Below, in pieces: positions 25,765-34,818 of a stretch of DNA of 64,000 bases. Each line of letters begins with the position of its first letter. Positions within the stretch are counted from its first letter, which is position 1. The notes under the pieces were generated by a model, which did no database searches, was not told the DNA's origin, and saw only the letters and a program-made list of their open reading frames with translations. This DNA comes from JAHDWY01 sp964632865 (lineage in GTDB: Bacteria > Hydrogenedentota > Hydrogenedentia > Hydrogenedentales > SLHB01): contig CAZWDH010000001.1 of assembly GCA_964632865.1 (NCBI GenBank), positions 1 to 64,000 on the forward strand, written 5' to 3'. The translations under genes and the position numbers were made by a program.

Positions 25765-25945
25765 AACGAACTCCTGTAAAGCTGGCCTTTTCGGCGCCTT
25801 CCGACTTCTCTTCGCCGCCCGGAAAGCTGGGCGGAACTCGGCGGCGGGTGGCCCTCGACAACGGACCCGCACGGTTATTGTGCCGCAAATCCGGCCGCCC
25901 CACCAGTCCAACCAAAGGCACGGTGGGGTCTGCCCGAAATAGCCC

Positions 25946-27328
25946 CTACGGGAAGATCCCGCGCTCCTTGTACACCGTCTCAAGCCGGGCGAGTGCGATC
26001 ACGTACGCCGCGGTTCGCCAATCGACGTTGAGCTCTGCGGCCTTGTCGCGGACGCGTTGGTAGGCATTGGTGATTCGCTTGTGCAGTTTAGAATCGACTT
26101 CGTCGAGCTCCCAGAACTCGCTGCGCTTGTTTTGCAGCCACTCGAAGTAGCTAACGATCACACCGCCGGAGTTGCATAAGATGTCCGGAATCAGATCGAT
26201 TCCACGCTCGCGCAGGATCATGTCGCCTTCCGGGTCCGTAGGACCGTTGGCTCCTTCCGCGACCAGTCGCACGCGGAGCCAACGCGCGGTCTCCGCAGTA
26301 ATCTGGTTTTCCATTGCCGCAGGTACGAAGATGTCCGCCGGCGTTTTGAAGAACATGATGTGGTCGGCGAATTCTCCCTGTGGATATCGGAATACGCCGC
26401 CGTGAACACGCACGTAGCGGAGCAGATCGTCGGGATCCAGACCTTCCAGGTTGCGAACGCCGCCGGTCACGTCCTCCACGGCTACGAGTTTCGCTCCCAA
26501 TCGCGTGAGCAATCGCGCCGTCCATGACCCCACGTTGCCAAACCCTTGAATGGTGAACTTCATGTCGCGTAGATCAAGCTGACGGTCCGCGGCCCAGCAC
26601 TGAATCGTGTACACGACGCCCTGCCCGGTGGCCTTGTCCCGCCCGACGCTCCCGCCAGCCTCGATGGGCTTGCCCGTCACGACATGGATGTTCTTCTGGC
26701 GGTCGTGCGGAGGGACCGTGGAGGCGTACGTGTCGAGGATCCACGCCATGATCTGGGCATTGGTGTTGACATCCGGGGCAGGGATGTCGTACTCCGGACC
26801 GATGTTGTCGCCGAGCGCGTACACGAACCGGCGCGTGATCCGTTCTAACTCTGCTTCCGAGTAGTTCGAAGGGTCGAACTGAATGCCGCCCTTGGCACCA
26901 CCAAACGGAATCCCAGCCACGGCGCATTTCCAAGTCATCCATGCGGCCAGCGCCCTAACCTCGTCGAGGTCAACGTCGGGGTGGAAACGCAAACCCCCCT
27001 TGAACGGCCCGAGGGCGTCGTTGTGCTGAACACGATAGCCCGTGAACATCTCCACGTGACCGTTGTTCATCTTTACGGGGAAATTCACGACGATCTCGTT
27101 CTTGGTCCTCGCCAGGATCTTCCGCACGTCCGGATCAAGGTGCATGACGTCGGCGGCCCGGTTAAACTGGGTGACGACGTTTTGGTACAGGCTCTTTTTG
27201 ACCCGCTTCGGCGCCTCCGATGCGGGAATCTCCAGCCCAACGGGCGATTCGGCGCCAACCTTCAGGGCGGAGATCGCCCCGTTGTCGCCTGTCTCGTTGC
27301 GCGGTTGTTCTTGTATCAACGTGGTCAT
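25946..27328 (-). CDS. gdhA: Glu/Leu/Phe/Val dehydrogenase (glutamate dehydrogenase type)
   Basis: 460 aa from ATG 27328 (AGGAGG upstream). After a 40-residue N-terminal extension come MNNGHVEMFTGYRVQHND, GPFKGGLRFHPDVD (substrate Lys), and the signature AGIPFGGAKGG with the catalytic Lys; the cofactor fold is FTIQGFGNVGSWTARLL. The enzyme interconverts glutamate with 2-oxoglutarate and ammonia; the hexameric family length fits. It is encoded 48 nt after the Cys-cluster protein in one operon, within the anoxia island, where it could recycle NAD(P) or ammonia. Cofactor choice is not settled. Confidence 0.9.
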   Translation of the reverse strand: MTTLIQEQPRNETGDNGAISALKVGAESPVGLEIPASEAPKRVKKSLYQNVVTQFNRAADVMHLDPDVRKILARTKNEIVVNFPVKMNNGHVEMFTGYRVQHNDALGPFKGGLRFHPDVDLDEVRALAAWMTWKCAVAGIPFGGAKGGIQFDPSNYSEAELERITRRFVYALGDNIGPEYDIPAPDVNTNAQIMAWILDTYASTVPPHDRQKNIHVVTGKPIEAGGSVGRDKATGQGVVYTIQCWAADRQLDLRDMKFTIQGFGNVGSWTARLLTRLGAKLVAVEDVTGGVRNLEGLDPDDLLRYVRVHGGVFRYPQGEFADHIMFFKTPADIFVPAAMENQITAETARWLRVRLVAEGANGPTDPEGDMILRERGIDLIPDILCNSGGVIVSYFEWLQNKRSEFWELDEVDSKLHKRITNAYQRVRDKAAELNVDWRTAAYVIALARLETVYKERGIFP

Positions 27329-27376
27329 GATGTCTACGCCTCCTCTCGCGCTGTCGCGGTCCAACACGGACCTCGG

Positions 27377-27769
27377 CTACTCGAATTCGTCGCAGTTGAA
27401 GACCCCGCCTTCCGGCTTGGGAAACATGCACGTCTCGCGTTTCTCGCAGGTCATGCACAACCCCGGGAACCACTCGCGGTTGGCGACGGCGAACCGGTCA
27501 TCGAAGCGCGGGCCTTCCACGGCATGCGGCGGCTTTACCTCCACCGCCCCTTCGAACTCGTCGCAGGTCAGAACGGGATGATCGGCGGACCTCGGAAATG
27601 TGCAGACAGGTTCGTTGACGCAGGTCGTGCAGAGCCCGGGATACCACTCCCGATTGGCCGCGAGGGTGCGTTCTGACATCGGTTTGGTGGCTTGCGGTGG
27701 TTTCGGGATGCCACGCCCCTCATTTTCTGTTCTCTCCCTCGTTCCTTCTGACAAGGTCTTGGTTGTCAT
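27377..27769 (-). CDS. duplicated Cys-cluster protein, unknown family
   Basis: 130 aa from ATG 27769 (GGAGG upstream). After a polar 40-residue leader there are two copies of one module: NREWYPGLCTTCVNEPVCTF ending LTCDEFEG, and NREWFPGLCMTCEKRETCMF ending FNCDEFE. Each has C-x2-C, a third Cys, and a fourth Cys before DEFE, enough for one zinc or one iron-sulfur cluster per module. No membrane segment. It precedes glutamate dehydrogenase in an operon and has a candidate sigma-54 promoter. I have seen single modules of this kind near anaerobic stress genes but know no function; a redox or metal sensor is a guess. Confidence 0.65.
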   Translation of the reverse strand: MTTKTLSEGTRERTENEGRGIPKPPQATKPMSERTLAANREWYPGLCTTCVNEPVCTFPRSADHPVLTCDEFEGAVEVKPPHAVEGPRFDDRFAVANREWFPGLCMTCEKRETCMFPKPEGGVFNCDEFE

Positions 27770-27843
27770 GGTACACCTCCTCATGTTGGAGCCCTATTCT
27801 CGGCCGCGACCACTCGATTCGTCGCGACTCCGAAGGACGTAAG

Positions 27844-27859
27844 TGCATTTGGTGGACCA
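27844..27859 (-). promoter_or_regulatory. candidate sigma-54 promoter for the Cys-cluster/gdhA operon
   Basis: On the minus strand TGGTCCACCAAATGCA has GG and GC exactly 10 nt apart and TGCA at the -12 element, 75-90 nt before the start codon. A sigma-54 activator is encoded next door. Matches outside the GG/GC pair are modest. Confidence 0.35.
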
Positions 27860-28036
27860 GGCTGATGCCCGAATTCTGCGACCCGGGAAGGAGATTCGAC
27901 TGGCGCGTAAGATCACCAAAGACAAGCACTTAGGCGGCAACGCCTTCGCAAGTGGAGAAGCGCCGCAGAATCGTCGGAGTGGCAAGGCAGCGGGGAGGAA
28001 TGAACCAGCGGGGAGAAACGCCCCAAGAGCGGCGAA

Positions 28037-29407
28037 TCATTCTGGGTCTTCCGATGTGCTCGCTTCGCTGGAGAATCCGAAACGCTTCAGGCTTTCGCGC
28101 AGCGTCTTTCGGTCGATACCCAAAATCTGCGCCGCCTGCGTTTTGTTCCCCTTCACGCTGGCGAGTACGGCGCGAATGTGGCTCGCGTCCACCTCGGCCA
28201 GCGACTTATTGACCGCTCCGCCGAGCGGAACGGCGAAGCGCATGAGCGAGGGCAAATCGGCGGCGTCAATCTCCTCAACGTCGGTCATCACGACCAATCG
28301 CTGAAGGACGTTCTCCAGTTCGCGGATATTGCCCGGCCAGTGGTATTCACGGATGCACTGCCAAGCGCGATCCGAGAGTCGCGGCACCGGCTTGTCCGCG
28401 TCACGGGCGAACCTGGCGATGAAGTAGCCCACCAGCGGGATAATGTCGTTCCCACGGTCGCGCAGCGGTGGGAGCTCGATCGTGATGACGTTCAGCCGAA
28501 AGTACAGGTCGTCCCGGAAGGCCTTCCGCCGGACTAGGGCGGCGAGGTCCTTGTTGGTGGCAGCGAGGACACGCACATCAACGGCGCGCGGCTTGGTAGC
28601 GCCGACCAATTGCACTTGGTTGTCTTCCAGGACTCGGAGCAATTTGGACTGCATGGCCGGCGTGAGTTCCCCGACCTCATCGAGAAAAATTGACCCTTGA
28701 TCGGCGGCGATGAAGAAGCCGGCACGTGTGGTGATGGCGCCGGTGAAAGAGCCTTTCACATGCCCGAACAACTCGCTTTCGACAAGCCCCTCGGGGATTC
28801 CGCCGCAGTTGACGGGCACAAAAGGAGCGGAAGCGCGGGGGCTACTGTAGTGTATCGCTCGGGCGACCAGCTCCTTGCCGGTGCCGCTTTCGCCCGTGAT
28901 CAACACGGTGGCAGACGTGGCGGCCGCTTTGGTGATGGCCCGGTATACCCGTTGCATCGCCGCTGACTCGCCGATCAGCCCGAACGGCGTTCCGGCTGCC
29001 CTGGCCTCCGTAGGCTCCGCTGCGCGTCGCTGGTGCGCCTTCTCGAGGGTCCTCTGGACTGCGGAAAGCAGCTCTTGGTCGGTGAACGGCTTCGTCAGGT
29101 ACTCCTCCGCGCCCTCCTTCATCGCCGCCACAGCGCTCTCGATGCTTCCATACCCCGTGATCATGATGGTGGCCGTTTCCGGGAAGTTGGCCCGAACGTG
29201 GCGAATCAGCTCGAGCCCTCCCACCTTGGGCATCTTGAGGTCCGTGATGACCAGATCAATCGACGTTCGTTCCAGAATCGGGACGGCCTCTTCCACGCCT
29301 CGCGCGGTAAGGACGGAATAGCCGGCCTGCGTCAGGTTCCGTTCGAGCACCTGCAACGTGTTCTCGGAATCATCGACTGCCAGAATGTATGCGATCGGTT
29401 CAGCCAT
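28037..29407 (-). CDS. sigma-54-dependent response regulator (NtrC/AtoC type)
   Basis: 456 aa from ATG 29407, inside the last codons of the kinase gene (8-nt overlap, GGGGGA upstream). Receiver domain residues 5-120 with phospho-acceptor Asp56 in VITDLKMP; AAA+ domain with Walker A GESGTGKE (172-179), the sigma-54 contact loop GSFTGA (219-224, a normal variant of GAFTGA) and FLDEVGEL; C-terminal Fis-type helix-turn-helix NKTQAAQILGIDRKTLRESL. It activates sigma-54 promoters when phosphorylated by its kinase. Targets are likely in this island. Confidence 0.92.
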   Translation of the reverse strand: MAEPIAYILAVDDSENTLQVLERNLTQAGYSVLTARGVEEAVPILERTSIDLVITDLKMPKVGGLELIRHVRANFPETATIMITGYGSIESAVAAMKEGAEEYLTKPFTDQELLSAVQRTLEKAHQRRAAEPTEARAAGTPFGLIGESAAMQRVYRAITKAAATSATVLITGESGTGKELVARAIHYSSPRASAPFVPVNCGGIPEGLVESELFGHVKGSFTGAITTRAGFFIAADQGSIFLDEVGELTPAMQSKLLRVLEDNQVQLVGATKPRAVDVRVLAATNKDLAALVRRKAFRDDLYFRLNVITIELPPLRDRGNDIIPLVGYFIARFARDADKPVPRLSDRAWQCIREYHWPGNIRELENVLQRLVVMTDVEEIDAADLPSLMRFAVPLGGAVNKSLAEVDASHIRAVLASVKGNKTQAAQILGIDRKTLRESLKRFGFSSEASTSEDPE

Positions 29408-31172
29408 CAGTCGCTTCCCCCTTCTTTCCATTCTCTGGCGGAGTACTCGGCAGCCGCACCTCAAACCGTGTGCCGTTACCAGGTCGCGTATCAAAGTCGA
29501 TCGTCCCCCCGTGCGAGGTCACAATCCCGTGAACAACCGAGAGTCCCAACCCCGTTCCCTGCTCTGGCGTCTTCGTGGTGAAAAACGGTTCAAATATATG
29601 CGGTTGAATCTCCGGCGGTATTCCGGTTCCCGTGTCTTCCACAGCGAGGGATACTGAATCAACTGAACCGCGCGTGCGAATGGTCAGGGTTCCACCCTGC
29701 GGCATCGCTTGAATCGCGTTGACGCAGAAGTTCACGAGGACTTGATGAAGCTGCACGGCGTCCGCGATGAGTTGCGGGCTCGCCGGATCCAGATCGCAAA
29801 CGACTCTGACCCCATGCTCGGTGAACCGCGCCGCGAGCAAGGCCAGGCTGTCCGCAACGGTATCGTTGAGCCGCACCCAGGTTTTGGTTGACGGCGATTG
29901 CCGCGCGAACAGCATCAGCTTGCGCACGATCTCGCGGGCGTGCAGCGTCTCCTGAACGATTTTGCCCAAATCCTCGACGACTCGCCCAGGGATGCCCGGG
30001 AGCTTCTGGGCGAGTTGAGCGAAACCAAGGATGCCGCCGAGCGGTTCGTTGATCTCGTGTGCCACCGTGGCGGCCAGGTGACCGATGGTGGCGAGCCGAT
30101 CGGCCTGGCGCACCGTCTCGGCCAGCCGCACCTTCTCCATGCGAGCCTCGCATCTCTGAACGAACAGAGCAATCTCGCGGGCGATCGCGGCGATCAAGTG
30201 TTCTTCCTCCCTGAGAAACGCCCCTTCGACAAACTCGGGGCGGTCCTCAATATAGCCGACCTCCACGAAACCCCGCGCCGCCTCGTCAACGACCACAGGT
30301 GCTTGCTGTCGGTATAAGGCCCGGCCCATGTCCCCGGTCGTGAATTCCACTTCGTCGACGCGAATGCGCGCCACGATGGCATCCGGAAACTGCCACGCAG
30401 GCGGCAACAACCGCACGATCTCGCCGAGAACCTCCGAAGCCGGTCCCTCAGCGGACTCAAGAACTTGAGCAATGGCGTACAAGCAAGTGAGCTCCTTCAC
30501 CCGCTCCCGAAGCGCGTGCTGCGCGCGCCGATCATCCATCGCCAGACCGAGAGTCTGTGCCAAAGCCTCGTAGAATTCCACGTTCTGCGCGGAGAAGGCA
30601 TGCTTCCGTCCGCTAAGCAGAGCAAGTACGCCGGGAATAGACGAGGTCACATCGAAGGGGATGATCGCGAGCGACCGAACCTCAAGATGCACGGGTCCCC
30701 GCAGCAAGGCATCCCCTATTGCAAGGGCCAGTTCGGTCACGACATCGCCGGTCCAAAAGCTCCCGTGCGCGGTGACGCAGCGGGACTTCGGCCCAACGCC
30801 GCGGCTCAACACGTTTCCGATCAATTTATCAAGCCAAGCCGTCGGCTGCGTCCCACGCGCCCCGAGCGCCGCGGTGCCGATGACGGTCGATGACGGTTCG
30901 ATGCGCGGCCCATCGTATCGGGGCTCGAAGTGGAACGATTCGTGAGGAACGCGGGCTGCCGACCATTGATATCGTGAGGCACCGTCTTCCAAACCGGCGA
31001 CCATCCGCAGCGCGTCGCACCCAGAAAAACCGAGCAGCAACCGCGACACGTCTCGCAGAAACTCGATCCTTCCGGGGCCCCGACTGGCTACATGCAGCAC
31101 GCGCCGCGACGCGGCGATGAAGTCAAGCGGCTCAATCCCTTGCGTTGCGAAGGCGTCGCTCGTCGTTTCCAT
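29400..31172 (-). CDS. sensor histidine kinase, soluble, GAF-type sensor
   Basis: 590 aa from ATG 31172 (AAAGGAGG 5 nt upstream); the longer frame upstream is promoter DNA, as the duplicate copy at 34.6 kb shows. Residues 10-350 hold two GAF-like sensor regions with no transmembrane helix, so the signal is cytoplasmic. Phospho-acceptor His372 is in VAHEINEP; then an N box (NFCVNAIQAM, about 481), DTGTGIP and GTGLGLSVVHG of the ATPase domain. The NEP form of the H box is typical of NtrB-like kinases paired with sigma-54 regulators. Co-translated with the regulator. Cys residues are few, so a heme or other ligand is not obvious. Confidence 0.9.
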   Translation of the reverse strand: METTSDAFATQGIEPLDFIAASRRVLHVASRGPGRIEFLRDVSRLLLGFSGCDALRMVAGLEDGASRYQWSAARVPHESFHFEPRYDGPRIEPSSTVIGTAALGARGTQPTAWLDKLIGNVLSRGVGPKSRCVTAHGSFWTGDVVTELALAIGDALLRGPVHLEVRSLAIIPFDVTSSIPGVLALLSGRKHAFSAQNVEFYEALAQTLGLAMDDRRAQHALRERVKELTCLYAIAQVLESAEGPASEVLGEIVRLLPPAWQFPDAIVARIRVDEVEFTTGDMGRALYRQQAPVVVDEAARGFVEVGYIEDRPEFVEGAFLREEEHLIAAIAREIALFVQRCEARMEKVRLAETVRQADRLATIGHLAATVAHEINEPLGGILGFAQLAQKLPGIPGRVVEDLGKIVQETLHAREIVRKLMLFARQSPSTKTWVRLNDTVADSLALLAARFTEHGVRVVCDLDPASPQLIADAVQLHQVLVNFCVNAIQAMPQGGTLTIRTRGSVDSVSLAVEDTGTGIPPEIQPHIFEPFFTTKTPEQGTGLGLSVVHGIVTSHGGTIDFDTRPGNGTRFEVRLPSTPPENGKKGEATDG

Positions 31173-31189
31173 TGCACCTCCTTTAGGGG

Positions 31190-31206
31190 CGATAGGTATT
31201 CTATCG
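31190..31206 (-). promoter_or_regulatory. inverted repeat before the kinase gene
   Basis: CGATAGGTATTCTATCG, two 6-base arms around 5 bases, 18 nt upstream of the kinase start. In the duplicated copy at 34.72 kb the arms have decayed (CTATAG and CTATCA), so it is probably a functional operator only here. Confidence 0.4.
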
Positions 31207-31372
31207 AGGAAGCTCGAAAGCCGAACCCGGCACCGACCCGCTCGCATCGACGGAGTTCTCAGTCGCACCACGGCTTCTTTGCTCAAATCTGCCATCCGCG
31301 TCCGATCGCCCGCGTGCACGAAGGGCAGCGGATAGTCGGCCTTGGTCAGGCACTCACCAACAAAGTACGCCG

Positions 31373-31750
31373 TCAGCCGCCGGGTTCACCTGCAAGTGCA
31401 AGTTGCCGGGTCGGCGTTCCCCAGCGAATCTCGTCGCCGAGCCGATACCAGAGCAGCGCCGATCCGAGCGCGCTCACAATTGAGACGCGGGCATCATCGT
31501 TCGCCTGTTCCGCGTAGATGAGCGTCACGATGCGTTGTTTGCCGGACTGCAAGTCGGTCATGCGCAACTTCGAATTCATCGCGATCACGTCTGGCTGGAC
31601 CTCCTCCGGCCGTACCGCCTGCGCGCGGTCGAACTCCGGGACCAAGGCGCGCATCGGCTCGAGATCGGGGGCATCAATGATGGCAGCCAACACGAGGCAC
31701 CCGACGCGGTCCATGTCGATGACGGTGACGTCGATTTGTCGTTCATTCAT
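31373..31750 (-). CDS. rnk: Rnk/GreA C-terminal-domain regulator
   Basis: 125 aa, ATG 31750 with AAGGAG upstream. An N-terminal helical part, then the GreA/GreB C-terminal barrel: VIAMNSKLRMTDLQSGKQRI, TLIYAEQANDDARVSIVSAL, GSALLWYRLGDEIRW. Rnk-like proteins bind the secondary channel of RNA polymerase and lack the GreA coiled coil. It follows the NhaR-like gene by 35 nt on the same strand, so the two form an operon. A paralogue lies at 34.1 kb. Confidence 0.75.
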   Translation of the reverse strand: MNERQIDVTVIDMDRVGCLVLAAIIDAPDLEPMRALVPEFDRAQAVRPEEVQPDVIAMNSKLRMTDLQSGKQRIVTLIYAEQANDDARVSIVSALGSALLWYRLGDEIRWGTPTRQLALAGEPGG

Positions 31751-31785
31751 TTTGAACTCCTTGTGGCGCGGGCGCCGAGCGCACG

Positions 31786-32733
31786 CTAAGGGTGTTGGTT
31801 TCGGCCTGGATTCCCTCGCGTGCGGGCGCGATGGGCCCCACGCAGCACGGCAGGGGCATTCTCAACCAGCGCTACCGCGACGGGGTGCTTGACGCGACGT
31901 TCCACACTGATCGCGTACAGACGCCCGCGCGTCTTGCCCATGCCGCCGATCGCTTGGACGCTTTGGCCGGTGGTGATCTCGTCTGCGACCGCGTCCGGGA
32001 CCGCAAAGAATCCCGCCCCGCGGTGGCCGCAGGCATTCAGCAGCGCCAAGTCCTCGAACTCCGCGATGATTCGCGGGCGCACGGCGACCGACTCGAACCA
32101 CTCGTTGAGGGCCCGGCGCAGGGACGTGTTCGCGGTCGGCAAGAGGGCGGGGGCGCCATCGAGCGAAGCGGGGAAACCCTTGCGGAGGCGTCGCGCCAGA
32201 GCGGGCACTGCGCAGGCGGTGATGCCGGACTCGCCGAGCAGGTGACTAAACGTGCGTACCTTGATTGACGGATCGGCCGGCGCGTCCGAGAGCACCAGGT
32301 CTAGATCGTGCATCGCGAGCTGCGGCAGTAGCTGAGACTGTGTCCCCTCCACACAGATCAGGCGAATGGCCTGCGGCAAGCGAAACGCGGCATCCAGCAC
32401 CTGGGCGATAACCAGTTTGGGCAGGACGTCGTCCACGCCGAGCCGAAAGCGTACCGAAGTCTCCAACGTGCGACCCTTGGCGACGTCCAGGAATTCCTGG
32501 CCCAGACCGAAGATCTCGTCCGCGTAGCGGGCGGCGAGCCGGCCGAACTCGGTGGGGACAAGATTGCGGCCGACGCGCTTAAAGAGCTTCTCGCCGAGCG
32601 CATCCTCCAGCTCGCGCAACTGGGCCGAGATCGTCGCGGGCGACAGCAGCAGCTTGCGGCAAGCCGCGGCGATGCTGCCTTCGCGCACCACGGTCCAGAA
32701 GTAAAACAGATGATGGTAGTTCAGCCAGTCCAC
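31786..32733 (-). CDS. LysR-family regulator, NhaR-like
   Basis: 315 aa starting at GTG 32733. The N-terminal winged helix begins MDWLNYHHLFYFWTVVREGS with ATISAQLRELEDALGEKLF, the signature of the NhaR branch of LysR regulators, which controls Na+/H+ antiport and stress genes. The effector domain runs from residue 90 to 300. Cotranscribed with rnk. The K+/H+ antiporter 8 kb away and the ion pumps of this island are plausible targets, but no binding site is visible. Confidence 0.85.
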   Translation of the reverse strand: MDWLNYHHLFYFWTVVREGSIAAACRKLLLSPATISAQLRELEDALGEKLFKRVGRNLVPTEFGRLAARYADEIFGLGQEFLDVAKGRTLETSVRFRLGVDDVLPKLVIAQVLDAAFRLPQAIRLICVEGTQSQLLPQLAMHDLDLVLSDAPADPSIKVRTFSHLLGESGITACAVPALARRLRKGFPASLDGAPALLPTANTSLRRALNEWFESVAVRPRIIAEFEDLALLNACGHRGAGFFAVPDAVADEITTGQSVQAIGGMGKTRGRLYAISVERRVKHPVAVALVENAPAVLRGAHRARTRGNPGRNQHP

Positions 32734-33307
32734 ACCGGCAGCTTAGTTCGATCCTGCCTAATGATCAACCTCATTCATCGTATTCAGCGAATTCACTGCT
32801 CCCGCCCCTTGTGTGGTGCACTCCAGCCCCCGTTTCGCCGTTCCTACAGTGGGCGTCCGAATAGGAGCCTGCACGCACGGTCCGCTGGCCGGCAGGACAT
32901 CTGACGTGGTCCTGCGGCTGGAGCCTGATGTCGCCGCGCGATCCCGCGCGACCAACTTAGCACCGGCCCGCCTAACACGGAACCTCGCCGGGCCCGCCAC
33001 GGACAAAGCAGGACCATCGCCTTGAATGTGGAACCTTCGCGAAAACCGAACGATTAATGCGATATTATCTGTCTTGCTAATGATGGCGCACCTGCCTATA
33101 GATGGGTAGCGACTGGAACCCGAGCGGTGATCAACCGCTCGGACGGTCGATTCGTTGTCGCTGGCCCGCCAGCGGGCATGCGAGGGCGCCACGGCTAACC
33201 CGGGCGCCGCCTCCCAGCGAAGCCGCGCGGGGGGCGTCGCGGGTGCGCTTGAGAACCGCAACGACAGATGATCGAGACATGGCGAGACTTGCAGAAAGGA
33301 GATGACA
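32734..33307. other. regulatory gap between divergent NhaR-like and hibernation-factor genes
   Basis: No gene; frames here are antisense artefacts. It contains CGAGCGG/CCGCTCG (33121-33141, perfect 7-bp arms around TGATCAA) about 170 nt before the hibernation-factor gene, and an AT-rich patch at 33050-33085 likely to hold a promoter. Confidence 0.4.
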
Positions 33308-33658
33308 ATGCACATCCAGATCACGATGCAGAACATGTTGCTAACCAACGCTCTGCGAGAGTTGGTGCACACGCGTCTGCGATTTGCGCTGGGCCGCTTC
33401 GCGCATCGCATCGAAGTCGCGGCTGTCAGCTTCGAGGATATGAACGGCCCGCGCGGCGGACGCGACGTGCAGTGCCGCATCAGGCTGCTGCTCCGGCCGC
33501 GCGGCGAGATCAACGTGTCCGCCGTGGCGGTATTCCCGGGCGCAGCCCTCAGTGAAGCCGTGCAGCGCGCGTGCCGCCACGTGCGCTCACGCACGCGTCG
33601 CCGCTGGATGTTGCGTCGGCGCACTCGTGACACGCTCGATGTCGGTTCAGCCGCTTGA
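33308..33658 (+). CDS. HPF/RaiA-family ribosome hibernation factor (short)
   Basis: 116 aa from ATG 33308; AAAGGAG lies 6 nt upstream, while the ATG at 33302 touches it. MHIQITMQNMLLTNALRELV is followed by the FAHRIEVAAVSFEDMNGPRGG strand pair, CRIRLLLRPRGEINVSAVA, and a very Arg-rich C-terminal helix (RRWMLRRRTRD). This is the S30AE fold that blocks the decoding centre of idle ribosomes. It lacks the long HPF dimerisation domain. Placement among Usp and Rnk genes supports a dormancy role. Confidence 0.75.
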   Translation: MHIQITMQNMLLTNALRELVHTRLRFALGRFAHRIEVAAVSFEDMNGPRGGRDVQCRIRLLLRPRGEINVSAVAVFPGAALSEAVQRACRHVRSRTRRRWMLRRRTRDTLDVGSAA

Positions 33659-34102
33659 TGCTAACGCTCAAACGGAGGTGAGACATGATGGTCCCGGGCG
33701 CGGAGAATCGCTGCGTCCAGAGACCCGGCATCGCCGGGCCGGATGAAGCGCGGCGCGGTGCTGGCCTATTTCACGACAGGAGGCGCCAGCCTGTTTTCTC
33801 ACCCGTTGGAGCGATCCACAAGCGGAACTGCTTAATCGTTGTTACGTGCCAATTGCACGTTGAGCCCCAACATCGCGCTCGCGTCACTGGCTGGCTAGTG
33901 TGGTGTCCCTCGCGGTCCTTTACGACGGTCGCTCTTGGCGACAGAGATCGCCATCGGCTCCGTTCAGAAGCGCGGGATGCGGTAGCAGTCAAGTTGTTTC
34001 TGGGACACAACAGTGCGACCAGGGCTCGGGCACGCCGGCCGGCGCCCGCACCGTCCGCGACTGTCAACGCGGCCAAGTAGGCCCGTAGATTGGAATATCG
34101 AC
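33659..34102. other. stretch without a supported gene
   Basis: A frame at 33685-34080 has a fair ribosome binding site but a product rich in Arg with no folded pattern, and a perfect hairpin (CCCGGC/GCCGGG, 33724-33738) lies inside its start. I read the hairpin as the transcript end of the hibernation-factor gene and the frame as chance or a decayed gene. Confidence 0.35.
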
Positions 34103-34519
34103 ATGGCAAGACGAACCATCTACATCACGCAGCAGGACGCGAGCCGCCTTCGGGAATGGCTCCGCACGTCGGGGCGTCGGCACGAGAAGGACCGCGCGCA
34201 TTTGAACGTGCTACGGCGCGAGCTGGAACGCGCGCATGTGATTGAGCCGGACGAAGTTCCCCCGGACGTGGTCACCATGCACTCGCGCGTGCGCATCGAG
34301 GACCCGCAGACGAAGCAGAAGCTGCTCTGCACGCTGGTGTTTCCCGAGGACGCCCTCGCGGCCGACGAGCGGATCTCGGTGCTTGCCCCGCTTGGAGCCG
34401 CGATCCTGGGCTGCCGCGCCGGCGACGTGATTCGGTTCGAAGTTCCCGTTGGTCAGCGGACGGTGCGCATCTTAGAGGTGCTTTACCAACCCGAAGCGGC
34501 CGGACACTTCCACCTGTAG
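34103..34519 (+). CDS. rnk: Rnk/GreA C-terminal-domain regulator, second copy
   Basis: 138 aa from ATG 34103; the frame is open upstream but not protein-like. A helical N-terminal part of about 50 residues (LREWLRTSGRRHEKDRAHLN) resembles the short coiled-coil of Rnk; the GreA/B barrel has VVTMHSRVRIEDPQTKQKLL, TLVFPEDALAADERISVLAP and GAAILGCRAGDVIRF. It acts at RNA polymerase. Closer to classical Rnk than the copy at 31.4 kb. The downstream neighbour is the duplicated scar. Confidence 0.75.
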   Translation: MARRTIYITQQDASRLREWLRTSGRRHEKDRAHLNVLRRELERAHVIEPDEVPPDVVTMHSRVRIEDPQTKQKLLCTLVFPEDALAADERISVLAPLGAAILGCRAGDVIRFEVPVGQRTVRILEVLYQPEAAGHFHL

Positions 34520-34613
34520 GTGTCCACCGACGCGAAGCGAGCGGCCACTCGAATTTTGGCGGCACGTAACAATGTTCATCGTCGCCACCCACGAGCCGCA
34601 TCTCCGAAGCCTC

Positions 34614-34808
34614 TACTGGCTAGATGCAGCACGCACCGTGACGCGGCGATGAAGTCAAGCGGCTCAATCCCTTGCGTTGCGAAAGCGTCGCTCGTCGTTT
34701 CCATCGCACCTCCTTTAGGGGCTATAGGCATTCTATCAAGGAAGTTCGAAAGCCGAACCCAGCACCGACCCGCACGCATCGTCCAAGTCCTCCGTCGCAC
34801 GGCGGGCG
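34614..34808 (-). pseudogene. duplicated 5' end and promoter of the histidine kinase
   Basis: Matches 31082-31276 without gaps at a constant offset of 3532 nt. It carries the kinase start codon, AAAGGAGG and about 30 codons (METTSDAFATQGIEPLDFIA), then breaks into unrelated sequence. The promoter-side inverted repeat has decayed. Confidence 0.8.
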
Positions 34809-34818
34809 TCCTCGGCGC

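Noticed and set aside
32758..33633. 291-aa minus-strand frame
   Set aside because: Antisense to the hibernation-factor gene and its leader, Arg/Ser-rich with no fold pattern.
33685..34080. 131-aa frame after the hibernation-factor gene
   Set aside because: Fair ribosome binding site, but a perfect hairpin lies in its start and the product lacks hydrophobic patterning.
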